Shown piece by piece: positions 39,178 through 48,212 of a DNA stretch of 52,045 nt. Source of the DNA: a virus. How positions within the stretch are numbered: the first letter of the stretch is position 1; each line of letters starts with the position of its first letter. Where the stretch lies: positions 1 to 52,045 of IMG/VR virus record IMGVR_UViG_3300047376_000089; one strand, 5' to 3'. Position numbers and translations under genes: made by a program. The notes under the pieces were generated by a model. That model was not told the DNA's origin and searched no databases. It saw only the letters and a program-made list of their open reading frames with translations.

Positions 39178-40725
39178 TTACTTTTTATTTTCTATAGTAT
39201 ACTCTAAGATTGCAGTATCTAGAGTAAAACTGGCGTTAGTACTATTATCTTCAATACGTAAAGCAACTGTTGTACCTGAACCCATTAAATTATTTTTGTA
39301 TGTTTCGTCCTCAACTGTACTAAATAAAGACGTACCAAAAATTGATTGTGTAGAACCATATGTTGCACCACCACCTGTTCCAGTTATATCAAATACAGGA
39401 GGCTGTATTTTATTTGCATCGTTTCTATTTAGTCTAGTACTAGCTTTACAAGTAAACGATCCTTGAGGTTTAATATACAAATCTAATTTATAAAATGTTT
39501 TACGTACTTGTGGGTCGGTAATAGGCATATAAGCTGATTCATATATTGCATCAATTGCACTACCATCCCTATTAGAACCTACTTCTTTTTTATATATAAA
39601 TCCATCTTCATTTGCAAAATATATTTTTTCAACATCGTCTATTAAATTAGAGTCAGAAACATATACCTTAAAACCTTTTAACTCTGCCCACTGAAAACCT
39701 TGCCCACCTTGATCAATAAATTTAGTAGCTAACATTCCTTTAGCAACACTTGCACGTTCTGTGCTTGTATAACTAAATATTCGATACTGAGCTTTTTCAC
39801 GAAGTATATAACTATTAAAATGTGTTCCTGTAGAAATTTGTCTACTTAGGGTAGGTCTTACATTTTTAGATGCAACATCCAATCCAAAGTCACCAATACG
39901 TTCTGTTGAGCTAAGTGATCTAATGCCATCTGGTGCAAGAAACAAAACATCACCACCAACTTCTTGAATAGTATCTGGTTCTAAACAACCAATGCTATCT
40001 GTAACTGTTGATACTGTAAAATCTGCAGAGCTAGAACCTGTCAAACGTAGTATCTTATCTACACAGAATATAATAAGGTTATCACGATATACTGCTGTAC
40101 CTGTAATAGTTGAAGATACATTTATACTTCCTGCACCATTTGCAGGATTAAAGTCAGTATCTGTTTCTGGAGAAGTAAACACAAGGTCTGTGCCAACTGT
40201 AAAAAATAAAGTACTTTTAAATAGTGTTACATAAGAGGCATCTTCTACTGCAGTATTACCTGTTCCTGAATTTGTAAGATACGTTAATGCACCACTAGTA
40301 ACATTAAAATAAGCAGGATAGTTTACACCATCAACAAATACAATTTTTTCTGTGCCTGTAAAGTTATAGTTTTCTTTACGTACTTTTAAAATATTAGTGT
40401 CTGCAGCAGTTGCTAGAGAAGACCAACTAGGTGATCCATCGTTTGCATTTGCTAAGTAGTAAACACCATTACGTACTGCAATTACTTTTTGTGAGCCTGA
40501 GTCAGGAACTACACATACACCTTGCACAATACCTGATCCTGTTACTGCAGTGTTTATTAATTTGCTATAACCAAGAACTTTTTTATAACCACCGTCTAAT
40601 GTAGGTTCAAAGTTTTGTAGTATAGCCCCAGAACCTATGTTAGACATACCATGTTGTAAAGGACTAAGATTAGAAATTAACCCTCCACCAAACTGTATAG
40701 GAAATGTTTGCCATTCTGTAGCCAT
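39178..40725 (-). CDS. Tail tubular protein B-like (T7 gp12-like nozzle)
   Basis: A 515-residue protein that begins ATEWQTFPIQFGGGLISNLS, LQHGMSNIGSGAILQNFEPT and GGYKKVLGY, the start typical of podovirus tail nozzle proteins. The rest is beta-rich with repeated blades (KVIAVRNGVYYLAN, EKIVFVDGVNYPAYFN, FKSTLFFTVGTD). Gene order A then B and the pairing with the neighbour at 40733 support this. The nozzle forms the tip through which DNA leaves. Confidence 0.85.
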   Translation of the reverse strand: MATEWQTFPIQFGGGLISNLSPLQHGMSNIGSGAILQNFEPTLDGGYKKVLGYSKLINTAVTGSGIVQGVCVVPDSGSQKVIAVRNGVYYLANANDGSPSWSSLATAADTNILKVRKENYNFTGTEKIVFVDGVNYPAYFNVTSGALTYLTNSGTGNTAVEDASYVTLFKSTLFFTVGTDLVFTSPETDTDFNPANGAGSINVSSTITGTAVYRDNLIIFCVDKILRLTGSSSADFTVSTVTDSIGCLEPDTIQEVGGDVLFLAPDGIRSLSSTERIGDFGLDVASKNVRPTLSRQISTGTHFNSYILREKAQYRIFSYTSTERASVAKGMLATKFIDQGGQGFQWAELKGFKVYVSDSNLIDDVEKIYFANEDGFIYKKEVGSNRDGSAIDAIYESAYMPITDPQVRKTFYKLDLYIKPQGSFTCKASTRLNRNDANKIQPPVFDITGTGGGATYGSTQSIFGTSLFSTVEDETYKNNLMGSGTTVALRIEDNSTNASFTLDTAILEYTIENKK

Positions 40726-40732
40726 TACGTCT

Positions 40733-41452
40733 TTATACTTTCAATAAACCAAAAGTGCTTGGATTGCTATACTTTACAGTAGAACGTACATAGTCATAAG
40801 TATTAATATGTAAACTACGCATGTACTTAATACCCTGCTCAAATTTTTGTTGTGACAATTGTGCAGATGGATTATCACCTCTAAATTGATAAGCATAGTA
40901 CATAGCACCATCAGTTATTACATGTTTAAACTCTTGAGGTACTGTAGGTACATCATCTTGTAATTCTAATTCTACAGGATTACGATAATATTCATATACT
41001 AATTCATATGCTTTATCAGGTGTAGGAAATATTATAAATTCTTGACTAGGTGTTCTAGTTACATATCTTGGTTTACTTCGTATACCTGTATCGGTATTAT
41101 ACTCATAGTCAGAATACTTGTCAAGATATTCTTGATAGGTCATGCTTTGTAGTTTAGTAGTTGTGATATTTAAGTTACTATTACGTTTAATACGAAAGCT
41201 ATTCATGTCAATTGTTTTAGCATCATAAGGATAGCCGTACCGTGTAACACCTGCAGTTAATATATCTTCTTCTTCTACGTGATTCCAAGGCCAACCAAAC
41301 TCTTCATGGTTAATATGACGAATAGCAGCATTTACTGAATCTTTAGCTGAATTATAATAACCTGTAGCTGTAGAAAAGTTAGAACTTGTAAGCTCTACTT
41401 CATTGAGCCTACGATTTATTTCGTTGACAAGACCTAAAAAATTATATGCCAT
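40733..41452 (-). CDS. Tail tubular protein A-like (T7 gp11-like adaptor)
   Basis: A 239-residue protein with the family start (MAYNFLGLVNEINRRLNEVE, LTSSNFSTATGYYNSAKDSV, NHEEFGWPWN). The whole length and helical start with beta C-terminus fit T7 gp11, the ring that attaches to the portal. The last residue (FGLLKV) is typical. It lies between the nozzle gene and the fibre-adaptor gene; its start shares a base with the upstream stop. Confidence 0.85.
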   Translation of the reverse strand: MAYNFLGLVNEINRRLNEVELTSSNFSTATGYYNSAKDSVNAAIRHINHEEFGWPWNHVEEEDILTAGVTRYGYPYDAKTIDMNSFRIKRNSNLNITTTKLQSMTYQEYLDKYSDYEYNTDTGIRSKPRYVTRTPSQEFIIFPTPDKAYELVYEYYRNPVELELQDDVPTVPQEFKHVITDGAMYYAYQFRGDNPSAQLSQQKFEQGIKYMRSLHINTYDYVRSTVKYSNPSTFGLLKV

Positions 41453-41772
41453 TATTTTTCCCTCACACGTAAAGATACTGTACGTTCAAATGTCAAGCCA
41501 TCAGATGTAGTTACAGTACAATGAAATTTATACTTTATATTATCTGTGCCTAAACTTATTCGTGCAGTAGCTACTGTATTTGTAAGTGTTGAAGATACGA
41601 GTTGTATACCATGTACTATAGGACCACTTGCAACAAGTGTAGTCTTAACTCCATCTGCATTGTCTACACTCCAAGCTGCAGTGTTTAAAGTTGCAGAACC
41701 AATAAAACGTGACCAGTCTATGCTGTAGTCTAGTATTTCATCAGGGTCTTTGTTAGGCCATTTTAATGACAT
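41452..41772 (-). CDS. Putative fibre-tail adaptor protein (106 aa)
   Basis: A beta-sandwich-like 106-residue protein: MSLKWPNKDPDEILDYSIDW, then SGPIVHGIQLVSSTL and TTSDGLTFERTVSLRVREK. The start KDPDE.LDY.IDW and the end TFERTVSLRVRE are shared with a widespread small phage protein annotated as fibre-tail adaptor. It would link fibres to the tail ring encoded next door. Confidence 0.72.
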   Translation of the reverse strand: MSLKWPNKDPDEILDYSIDWSRFIGSATLNTAAWSVDNADGVKTTLVASGPIVHGIQLVSSTLTNTVATARISLGTDNIKYKFHCTVTTSDGLTFERTVSLRVREK

Positions 41773-41784
41773 TATATATTCCTA

Positions 41785-42573
41785 TTATGCTGCACGTACA
41801 TATGACGTGTTTGTATTTGAAGAATGTGAAGACAAATAAACTGTACGTGCTCTACTATAGTTTTGTTTTATTGACTCATAGTCAAACTGTACTGCATTTA
41901 TAGTTTCATTACCTACAGTAAACGTTCCTTGAACTCCTGTTGGTACAACTACAGCCTTACAGACTATGGTTACAGTTCCTGCTGCAGATGTTCCCACTGC
42001 ACTGGCAGGTGTTTGTACACATTTAGCTACAATAGTTACAGAGCCAATAGAGCCTGTGGCTTCTTGTCCAGTAGGTACATTAGTTGAACCACCCTTACCT
42101 ACTGCTGCAGTTATTGCACTTGTACCTGCTACACCTGTAATACTAAAGTTAGCATCTGCTGAAGGAGTAATTTCATCCCCATTAACAGAAGGGTCATCTG
42201 TAATACAAGTAGCTGATACACCTGTTAATGCTACGTTCGCATCACCACCAAATGTAATGCCATTGACTGCACCTGTACCTGCTACACCTGTGACTGATAT
42301 TACAGTACCTGCACCACCAGTAATTGCAATACTACCTAATGTACCTGTACCTGCGACACCTGTAACACCATGTGTTACTCTACCTTGCTCGGTAGGTGTG
42401 CCTATTGTACCTGTAGCAGATACACCTGTAATAGCTACACTAGCACCACCTTTACCTTCTGCTGCAGTTACAGCACCTGTGCCTACTACACCTGTGAGTG
42501 CAAATGTAGCATCTTCTTGTTGTGAGCTTTCACCAAAAGCTACTACAGAAAAAGGATTTTGTCCAAAAGACAT
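41785..42573 (-). CDS. Tandem-repeat tail protein with ITGVxGTGxV units
   Basis: A 262-residue protein after a conserved start (MSFGQNPFSVVAFGESSQQE). The middle is a run of about seven units of (I/V/A)TGV.GTG.(V/I)......G.(A/V), each about 22-28 residues, rich in Gly, Thr, Val and Ala. A C-terminal part (VQFDYESIKQNYSRARTVYL, SSHSSNTNTSYVRAA) follows. Starts of this kind are found in marine phage virion proteins. A shaft of beta repeats, perhaps a spike or fibre, is likely. Confidence 0.7.
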   Translation of the reverse strand: MSFGQNPFSVVAFGESSQQEDATFALTGVVGTGAVTAAEGKGGASVAITGVSATGTIGTPTEQGRVTHGVTGVAGTGTLGSIAITGGAGTVISVTGVAGTGAVNGITFGGDANVALTGVSATCITDDPSVNGDEITPSADANFSITGVAGTSAITAAVGKGGSTNVPTGQEATGSIGSVTIVAKCVQTPASAVGTSAAGTVTIVCKAVVVPTGVQGTFTVGNETINAVQFDYESIKQNYSRARTVYLSSHSSNTNTSYVRAA

Positions 42574-42583
42574 TAGCTATTCC

Positions 42584-44935
42584 TTATGCGTAAGCAGCAG
42601 CAGACAGTACGCCTATCCAGTTGCTACCACCATCTCTTGTGTAAAAAGAATACAGATTACTTTCCCCACTCGCAGGGGCATCTGGTGCAGTACCACCTGC
42701 CCAATCTACTGTGTTGGGCCATGTGAGTGTGTGAGTACCACCTGCGACTACTTGTAAAACAAAACCAACCGCCACCCCTGATGTGGGGCTTGTGAAAGTA
42801 AATGTAGTATTGCCACTGGTTGTAAGGCTAAATCCACCACCACTGTTTACGTCAACGTTTGGACTTGTACCTGAAAGAGCATCGTAGTCCTCACGGACAC
42901 TGTCTGCGAGTGCTATACCATGGGTAGTTGCGCCAGTTGATGTTGTCTCAAACTTCTTGGAGTTGTCGTAGTAAAGGCTTACTGCGCCATCAGTGCTAAA
43001 GGTTGCCATTACCTCTGAGCTATTTTTATTTATAGCAACACCATTACCATTAGATGTAATTTTAAGGTCACCAGTACCTACATCAGTAATGTAGGAATGT
43101 GTACCATCATGATACATTTGTAAATCTGACCCTGCGCCAAAGATAGCTTTGCCGTTGTCACCTAATTTTATGTCATGGTTAAAAGTAGCAGACCCTGCAT
43201 CTGACATGTCTAGAATGAGGGCAGTAATATCCGCACCATTGTCTGCACCTGCAAACTTTATGTCTTTGTCGTTTACACTTGAAGATATAACAAAATCACT
43301 TGAGGAATTGGTTAACTTACCAAACTGAGTTCCACCATCTAGTAGGCGTATATTACCACCGTCAGCATCAAGGTTAATATCACCGCCAACATCTATGTAA
43401 AAGTCACCACTATCACTGATAGCTGATCCATTGATTGTGATGTCATCAACCGTAAGAGTTGTAAGTGTACCTAAAGATGTAATGTTAGGTTGTGCAGCCG
43501 TTGTGACTGTACCTGCTGTTGTTGCTGTAGCTGCATTACCAGATGTGTCCTGATTACCTGATGTATTAACTCCTGGTAAGTTTATATTTCCAGTACCATC
43601 AAAAGATACACCGCCTATATTCCTAGCTGTTGCAAGGGCAGTTGCAGTAGCTGCGTTGCCAGAGGTATTCTGATTACCTGCAGTGTTTACCCCTGCTAGA
43701 TCAATATTCCCAGTACCATCAAAAGAAACACCACCGATATTTCTAGCTGTTGCAAGGGCAGTTGCAGTAGCAGCATTACCTGTTGTAGAACCAGATGATC
43801 CCGACACATTACCAGTTACGTTACCTGTTACATTACCTTCTACGTTAGCTACAAGTGTACCTGTGCTAATTGTAAGATCACCAGTGCTTGCACCTGTAAA
43901 TGAACCTGTACCTACAATAAACTTATCTGCTGATTCATCAAAACCTATAAATGCATTGTTACTATCACCACGTTCTATAACAAGTCCTGCATCATTTGCA
44001 GGTGTACCTGTTGTTCCATTGGCAAGTTCTATCAATGCATCACTAACAACCATGTTAGTTGTGTTAACTGTAGTCGTAGTACCATTTACTGTAAGATCAC
44101 CAGACAGTGTTAAATCTGTACCTATTACTGCTCCTGTAAATGTACCACCTGTAGTAGATATACTTTTAATCTCTGCTGCTCCACCCATACCTGAGTGAGC
44201 ACTACAATAGTAATATAGTTTTGCAGCTACATCTTGTTCAAAACGTACCTCAGTATAAGCACCTGCACTACCTGCACTACCTGATGTAGTAACACCTGTA
44301 GTAAACTCACTACCACCGACATGAGTACCATTTGACGTTGTACTAAATCTTAATGGGTGTCCTGAGTTAGAACTATCCGATTGATCAAACCGATATGTTA
44401 CAGATGGTTTAAGTATTGCAGTTTGTTGTACTGTACCATCAAGTGCATACTTGTTACCACCAGAGTTTACTACTGTAACTGTAATTGTTGATAAAGGACT
44501 AATGTTGTCACGAGGTAAGTTTACATCTATATTACCTGAACCGTCCTCTGCAGTAATTGTAATAGAACCACTAGAACTGTCTACCTTTAAACCGTCACCT
44601 AGTTCAGCTACATCACTACCATTTAAATAAACTGCTTTTTCAGCAGGTTGTGTAATAAACACTTCAGCTTGTGCAGTAATGTTTATGGCATTTCCTGAGT
44701 TAGAACTTTCAAGAACAGTAGTACGAGCTAGGGTGGCACTACCTTCTGTCCACGTTCCTAGCCCGACTTCATAATCATTTGTACTAGGCACAAAGATACC
44801 ATAGTAAGTAGTATCACCGTTTGCTAAAGCAGCAGCAAAAGTTTGAAAGCCATCAATGTTACCATTAAGGACTATATTACCAGTGCCAGTTGTGGTTGTT
44901 GTTTGTTTTACTCTGTCTTTAACTACGAGAGCCAT
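42584..44935 (-). CDS. Long tail fibre protein (783 aa)
   Basis: The largest fibre. The N-terminal part (MALVVKDRVKQTTTTTGTGN, FQTFAAALANGDTTYYGIFV) is a widespread tail-attachment-like module. A cupredoxin-like middle (RFDQSDSSNSGHPLRFSTTS; KLYYYCSAHSGMGG) is followed by a shaft with two near-identical 40-residue units (NAATATALATARNIGGVSF, FDGTGNI(D/N)L). The C-terminal beta domain (TFTFTSPTSGVAVGFVL, HTLTWPNTVDWAGG, YSFYTRDGGSNWIGVL) is paralogous to that of the 446-residue fibre. Probably trimeric. Confidence 0.87.
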   Translation of the reverse strand: MALVVKDRVKQTTTTTGTGNIVLNGNIDGFQTFAAALANGDTTYYGIFVPSTNDYEVGLGTWTEGSATLARTTVLESSNSGNAINITAQAEVFITQPAEKAVYLNGSDVAELGDGLKVDSSSGSITITAEDGSGNIDVNLPRDNISPLSTITVTVVNSGGNKYALDGTVQQTAILKPSVTYRFDQSDSSNSGHPLRFSTTSNGTHVGGSEFTTGVTTSGSAGSAGAYTEVRFEQDVAAKLYYYCSAHSGMGGAAEIKSISTTGGTFTGAVIGTDLTLSGDLTVNGTTTTVNTTNMVVSDALIELANGTTGTPANDAGLVIERGDSNNAFIGFDESADKFIVGTGSFTGASTGDLTISTGTLVANVEGNVTGNVTGNVSGSSGSTTGNAATATALATARNIGGVSFDGTGNIDLAGVNTAGNQNTSGNAATATALATARNIGGVSFDGTGNINLPGVNTSGNQDTSGNAATATTAGTVTTAAQPNITSLGTLTTLTVDDITINGSAISDSGDFYIDVGGDINLDADGGNIRLLDGGTQFGKLTNSSSDFVISSSVNDKDIKFAGADNGADITALILDMSDAGSATFNHDIKLGDNGKAIFGAGSDLQMYHDGTHSYITDVGTGDLKITSNGNGVAINKNSSEVMATFSTDGAVSLYYDNSKKFETTSTGATTHGIALADSVREDYDALSGTSPNVDVNSGGGFSLTTSGNTTFTFTSPTSGVAVGFVLQVVAGGTHTLTWPNTVDWAGGTAPDAPASGESNLYSFYTRDGGSNWIGVLSAAAYA
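43541..43790. repeat. Two near-identical 120-base units inside fibre gene
   Basis: Two in-frame units of about 120 bases lie side by side here, each encoding NAATATALATARNIGGVSF and then DGTGNI. Their DNA is more similar than expected from protein conservation alone, so recent duplication or recombination is likely. Confidence 0.65.
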
Positions 44936-44950
44936 AGTTTATGCTCCTAT

Positions 44951-45388
44951 TTATGCTATACGTATGATTGCGTTAGATGCATCTGCAGTTGGGAACTGAA
45001 TAGTGAAGTCACCGTTTGTAGATGTTTTAGTTCCACCAAAGTCAATTACACAAATTGCTTTGTTAGATGCAGATGAATTATATATAATACAACCATCAGC
45101 AGATATGGTAGCTGAAGCAAATACTTCATCAGTAAAGTCTACGATAGCTGTAGTTCCACTTACAGTAATAGCAGCACCATCTAGGTTTTGCCCACCTGCT
45201 GAGTAATTAGTACCAGAAGCTTCATCTGAGTTACCAGTTACATCTGAATAGTTAGTTGTTGCTGCACCATACGTTCCTGATGGTGAAGCTTTAATAAGTG
45301 CAAGCTTTAGAGTGTGGGTATCCAAGTCGTGAATACCACCCAATAGTTCTGACTTAAAGCTCGTGCACATTGCGGTTGTGATAGCCAT
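44951..45388 (-). CDS. Small virion protein (145 aa), conserved in phages
   Basis: A Ser/Thr/Ala-rich 145-residue protein (MAITTAMCTSFKSELLGGIH, LKLALIKASPSGTYGAATTN, VDFTDEVFASATISADGCII). The beginning ..CTSFK.ELL.G.H, followed by T.KLALI, is a pattern seen in many tailed phages as a structural protein with beta-sandwich fold. It is probably a minor virion or tail protein. It lies between a terminator after the capsid block and the large fibre gene. Confidence 0.72.
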   Translation of the reverse strand: MAITTAMCTSFKSELLGGIHDLDTHTLKLALIKASPSGTYGAATTNYSDVTGNSDEASGTNYSAGGQNLDGAAITVSGTTAIVDFTDEVFASATISADGCIIYNSSASNKAICVIDFGGTKTSTNGDFTIQFPTADASNAIIRIA

Positions 45389-45419
45389 TTTCTTGGATTC
45401 CTTCTGTTAAATATGACTA

Positions 45420-45442
45420 AAGGGGCAAGTTGCCCTGCCCCC
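45420..45442 (-). terminator. Terminator after capsid/decoration genes
   Basis: On the minus strand GGGGCA and TGCCCC (45441-45436, 45427-45422) form a stem with an 8-base loop, followed by TTTAGTC. It lies 17-37 bases after the decoration-gene stop and could lower expression of tail genes relative to capsid. Confidence 0.5.
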
Positions 45443-45458
45443 CTATAGTTGTTGCTAA

Positions 45459-45932
45459 TTAAGCAGCATCTCGACTTACTTCGTCAGCAGTCATTTCGCC
45501 TAATGCACTAACGTCCATCAATACAGCATACACACGTAGTGTACCTGCAGTGAATGATGCGCCAGAACCTGCAAGGGTTACATCAAGTGTATCTGCAGAA
45601 GTGATAACAATATCACCTGCTACAGTAGCTGAAGGGGCATAAGCTCCATCAGCAGCACCGTCAATATCAAATGCAGCCACATACTCATTGTCGTCTACAG
45701 CCGTACCTAAAATTGCGGTTGCGTCTGTAGATGCGTTCATAGTAGCAGAAGCTGTTACTTGAATACCTGCAGCCATAATTTTAGTATTGGCAGGTACTGT
45801 AAGAGCCTGTACTACATCGCCTGGAGCAATGCTGTTTGCGGTTAGGTCGATAGTTTGCTCAATCATATAAGGCTGTCGCCCTCGTGAAGAACTCCCATGT
45901 GCAGGAGCTAGTTGTGCAGTAATAGTAGCCAT
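45459..45932 (-). CDS. Capsid decoration / head protein (157 aa)
   Basis: A Thr/Ala/Val-rich beta protein (MATITAQLAPAHGSSSRGRQ, MIEQTIDLTANSIAPGDVVQ, NTKIMAAGIQVTASATM). Directly downstream of the major capsid gene by 15 bases, it is in the usual place of a decoration protein. It lacks cysteine, and charged residues are concentrated at the start and end. The GDVV..L.VPA.T.I...G..V pattern is found in other phage head proteins. Confidence 0.75.
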   Translation of the reverse strand: MATITAQLAPAHGSSSRGRQPYMIEQTIDLTANSIAPGDVVQALTVPANTKIMAAGIQVTASATMNASTDATAILGTAVDDNEYVAAFDIDGAADGAYAPSATVAGDIVITSADTLDVTLAGSGASFTAGTLRVYAVLMDVSALGEMTADEVSRDAA

Positions 45933-45947
45933 TGTCTAGTCCTCCCC

Positions 45948-47012
45948 TTATCGCAAGTTGTATATCGCATTGACCAACGCCTCTGGGCGTAGAATCTTGC
46001 GACCATATAGATGCATACCACGAACAATGTCAGCAAAGCTGTCCTGATCACGATATGTTTCTGTCTTATTGATCTGCTCTGCAGTTGCGACTGCTGAACT
46101 GTGACCGCCTACGATAACACCGTAGTTAGTCGCATTTGAAGCAGCTTCAGTTGCAGGACCAGTACCAATTGTAGGTAGATTGTTTGAAACATGTACTTGA
46201 AAGCCATGTAGGTTATTTACTACAAGACCGTTTCGTATTCCACCTGACTCACCAAAATCTGCGTTTTGAAGACGTGAATCTTCGTCACGTAGGATTTCCA
46301 TGAATACGGGGTCTACGACAAGCCATCTACCTTGTGAGTCAACATTTTGTTGATCCAACTTACGTGCCATACGAGCAATAAGTTGTAGTGGGTTTGCTTC
46401 ACCTGTAGTTGAAGGTGTAGCAGTTGCACCGCCTGTACGTGGCAATAATGCAACTGATGAGCCACTTGAACCTGCATTAAAGTCAGAACCGTCTAACTTC
46501 ATTGAGGTAAGCAATTCGTCAGAACCTGCAGTTGATACAGCAACACTACCGTTAGTAGTTGTGTTGGCAGTATTAGCATTACCATGTATTGCAGATTGTT
46601 TAAAACCAGATAGATAACCAAGTACATCTTGGTCAAACTGGTCTGATAGTCTATATGCAGCACGATCACTTGCAAGACTTTGGAAATTTACGTGGCTGTG
46701 GGCCTCTTCAATATCGTCAACCTTAAAAGCAAAATAATTGGCTTTATCAATAGTCAATGAAAAATCTTCATCGTCTAAATCTTGTGGTGTAATAGTCGTA
46801 CCACGTGCATATGATTTCACGGTGATCTCAGGTTCTTTAATAATTTTCACTGAATCACCCATTTGGGCTATCTCTCCAAAATAATCAGAGTTGGTGATAG
46901 CTTCAACAACAGATGCCTTGCGGAAAGCAAGTTGCACCTGTTTGGAATAGATCACTGGGCTAAAATTGCCGTTAGGTAAATTGCCGTGACCTGCTGCTGA
47001 TGAAAACGCCAT
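45948..47012 (-). CDS. Major capsid protein, HK97 fold
   Basis: A 354-residue major capsid protein, length and pattern as in marine podoviruses (FSPVIYSKQVQLAFRKASVV; YFGEIAQMGDSVKIIKEPEI; TITPQDLDDEDFSLTIDKAN; WLVVDPVFMEILRDEDSRLQ; NLHGFQVHVSNNLP). The ending RKILRPEALVNAIYNLR is typical. A strong AAGGAG site and a structured 200-base leader with its own promoter suit high expression. It lies between scaffold and decoration genes, as expected. Confidence 0.93.
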   Translation of the reverse strand: MAFSSAAGHGNLPNGNFSPVIYSKQVQLAFRKASVVEAITNSDYFGEIAQMGDSVKIIKEPEITVKSYARGTTITPQDLDDEDFSLTIDKANYFAFKVDDIEEAHSHVNFQSLASDRAAYRLSDQFDQDVLGYLSGFKQSAIHGNANTANTTTNGSVAVSTAGSDELLTSMKLDGSDFNAGSSGSSVALLPRTGGATATPSTTGEANPLQLIARMARKLDQQNVDSQGRWLVVDPVFMEILRDEDSRLQNADFGESGGIRNGLVVNNLHGFQVHVSNNLPTIGTGPATEAASNATNYGVIVGGHSSAVATAEQINKTETYRDQDSFADIVRGMHLYGRKILRPEALVNAIYNLR

Positions 47013-47263
47013 TATGGTTTCTCCTTATATTAGCAGTAACAGATGCGAAACACACAGATACTTGATTGGAGGCTAGACATCGTAGGGTGCATATTTACAA
47101 CACTTGGCCTTTGTGTTGTATTTATGGGCCATGATTTACTAGGTAAGTCCGTAAGCCACTGTTGTTTGCTTGGGGATATAGATAACGCAGGTATCCATAG
47201 TGGGGCTGCGTTAAACTATCATATATATAGTTATATCATAAATAACTATAATGTCAATACTTT
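47013..47263 (-). promoter_or_regulatory. Long structured leader of capsid mRNA
   Basis: No gene is seen in these 251 bases. A promoter lies at 47230-47257. Between it and the capsid ATG are two strong hairpins: TAACGCAG/CTGCGTTA (47183-47190, 47206-47213, loop 15) and TACAACAC/GTGTTGTA (47096-47103, 47113-47120, loop 9). The leader of about 210 bases is much longer than any other in the window. Confidence 0.62.
47230..47257 (-). promoter_or_regulatory. Sigma-70 promoter for capsid gene
   Basis: On the minus strand a perfect TTGACA (47257-47252) and TATAAC (47235-47230) are separated by 16 bases, with TG before the -10 (TGATATAACTA at 47238-47228). It is the same core as at 2156, 11823 and 20781. 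Confidence 0.6.
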
Positions 47264-48136
47264 TTATCTAGCTGACCCAGATAAATCGTAAATAAAGTTG
47301 CCTGTACGAATAGCTTCCATAATCTCATCCGATTTTTTCTCGTATTCGACTGCAGACATTTTCTGTACGTCAGACTCTCTGACTGCATTTCCCGATGCGT
47401 CAGACTGAGGTTTACTACGTTCATTCCGTGTACCTACGGAACGTGCAGCATCTTTTGATGTGGCACTTTTCTTTTTACCAATGCCACGATCAGACTTATA
47501 AAGATCAATTGCACGAGCAGCAGACTTTGCATCTTGGTCATTCTCATACAGTGCATCTTGTACCCACTTAGGCTGTTCGTCTGCCCACTCATGGAAATCA
47601 TCACTGTCACGTATCTCACTAAAGTCAGGGTGTATTTTAATTAACTCTGCTTCAGCTTTCTCACGTGCTGCTGTTTCACGCATCTCATCAATAACTTGTA
47701 CTCGTTTTTCCAAATCTGCAGATTGTTCTTTTGCTTTTTTAATTGCAATTGTTTCTACAATAGCTGCTACGTCTGGATATGTTGAAGCCCACTTATCTAA
47801 GTCATCGTCTGACTTTGGCAGTTTAAACTCTGCCTTAGTTGCTTCACCAAGTTGTTGCTCAAGTGCATTTATACGATCTTCGTATTCTTTTTCTTTTGTT
47901 TGCTGATGCCTACGTAGATCACCATAACGTTTCTTAAAACTACGTTCTTCAGCATTTTTAGGTTCAGCTTCTTTGGGTTCTTCAACCTCTTCTGCCTCAC
48001 CTTTTTGTTCAGCAATTAATTGCTCTAGTTCTTCTTCTTCTTTTTTTACTCGTTCTTCATTAGTATACTTGCGATTTGCAAATGCTACTTTCTTAGGTGA
48101 CTGCATTTCTTCAGCCATAATTTGTTGTTCTGACAT
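47264..48136 (-). CDS. Capsid scaffold protein
   Basis: A 290-residue, highly charged protein with Glu/Lys-rich coiled coils (NEERVKKEEEELEQLIAEQK; RSFKKRYGDLRRHQQTKEKE) and no hydrophobic core. It lies just before the major capsid gene, where T7-like phages have their scaffold. A middle TYPDVAAIVETIAIKKAKEQ and an ending SAVEYEKKSDEIMEAIRTGN are typical of podovirus scaffolds. ATG 48136 is chosen (AAAGGA); an in-frame start at 48169 is less likely. Confidence 0.82.
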   Translation of the reverse strand: MSEQQIMAEEMQSPKKVAFANRKYTNEERVKKEEEELEQLIAEQKGEAEEVEEPKEAEPKNAEERSFKKRYGDLRRHQQTKEKEYEDRINALEQQLGEATKAEFKLPKSDDDLDKWASTYPDVAAIVETIAIKKAKEQSADLEKRVQVIDEMRETAAREKAEAELIKIHPDFSEIRDSDDFHEWADEQPKWVQDALYENDQDAKSAARAIDLYKSDRGIGKKKSATSKDAARSVGTRNERSKPQSDASGNAVRESDVQKMSAVEYEKKSDEIMEAIRTGNFIYDLSGSAR

Positions 48137-48212
48137 TATCTGTCCTTTCACTAGGGCCACCGTAGCCATGTTGGATGGGGGATGGGTAGCTAGTCATATT
48201 GGTGGTTAATTA

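Noticed and set aside
41966-42757. 263-codon plus-strand frame
   Set aside because: It is the opposite strand of the repeat-rich tail protein at 41785-42573; Val/Pro/Ala-rich mirror frames are expected from Gly/Thr/Ala repeats.
47043-47291. 82-codon plus-strand frame in capsid leader
   Set aside because: No ribosome site, opposite to the late operon, overlaps the promoter and hairpins, and the composition is poor.
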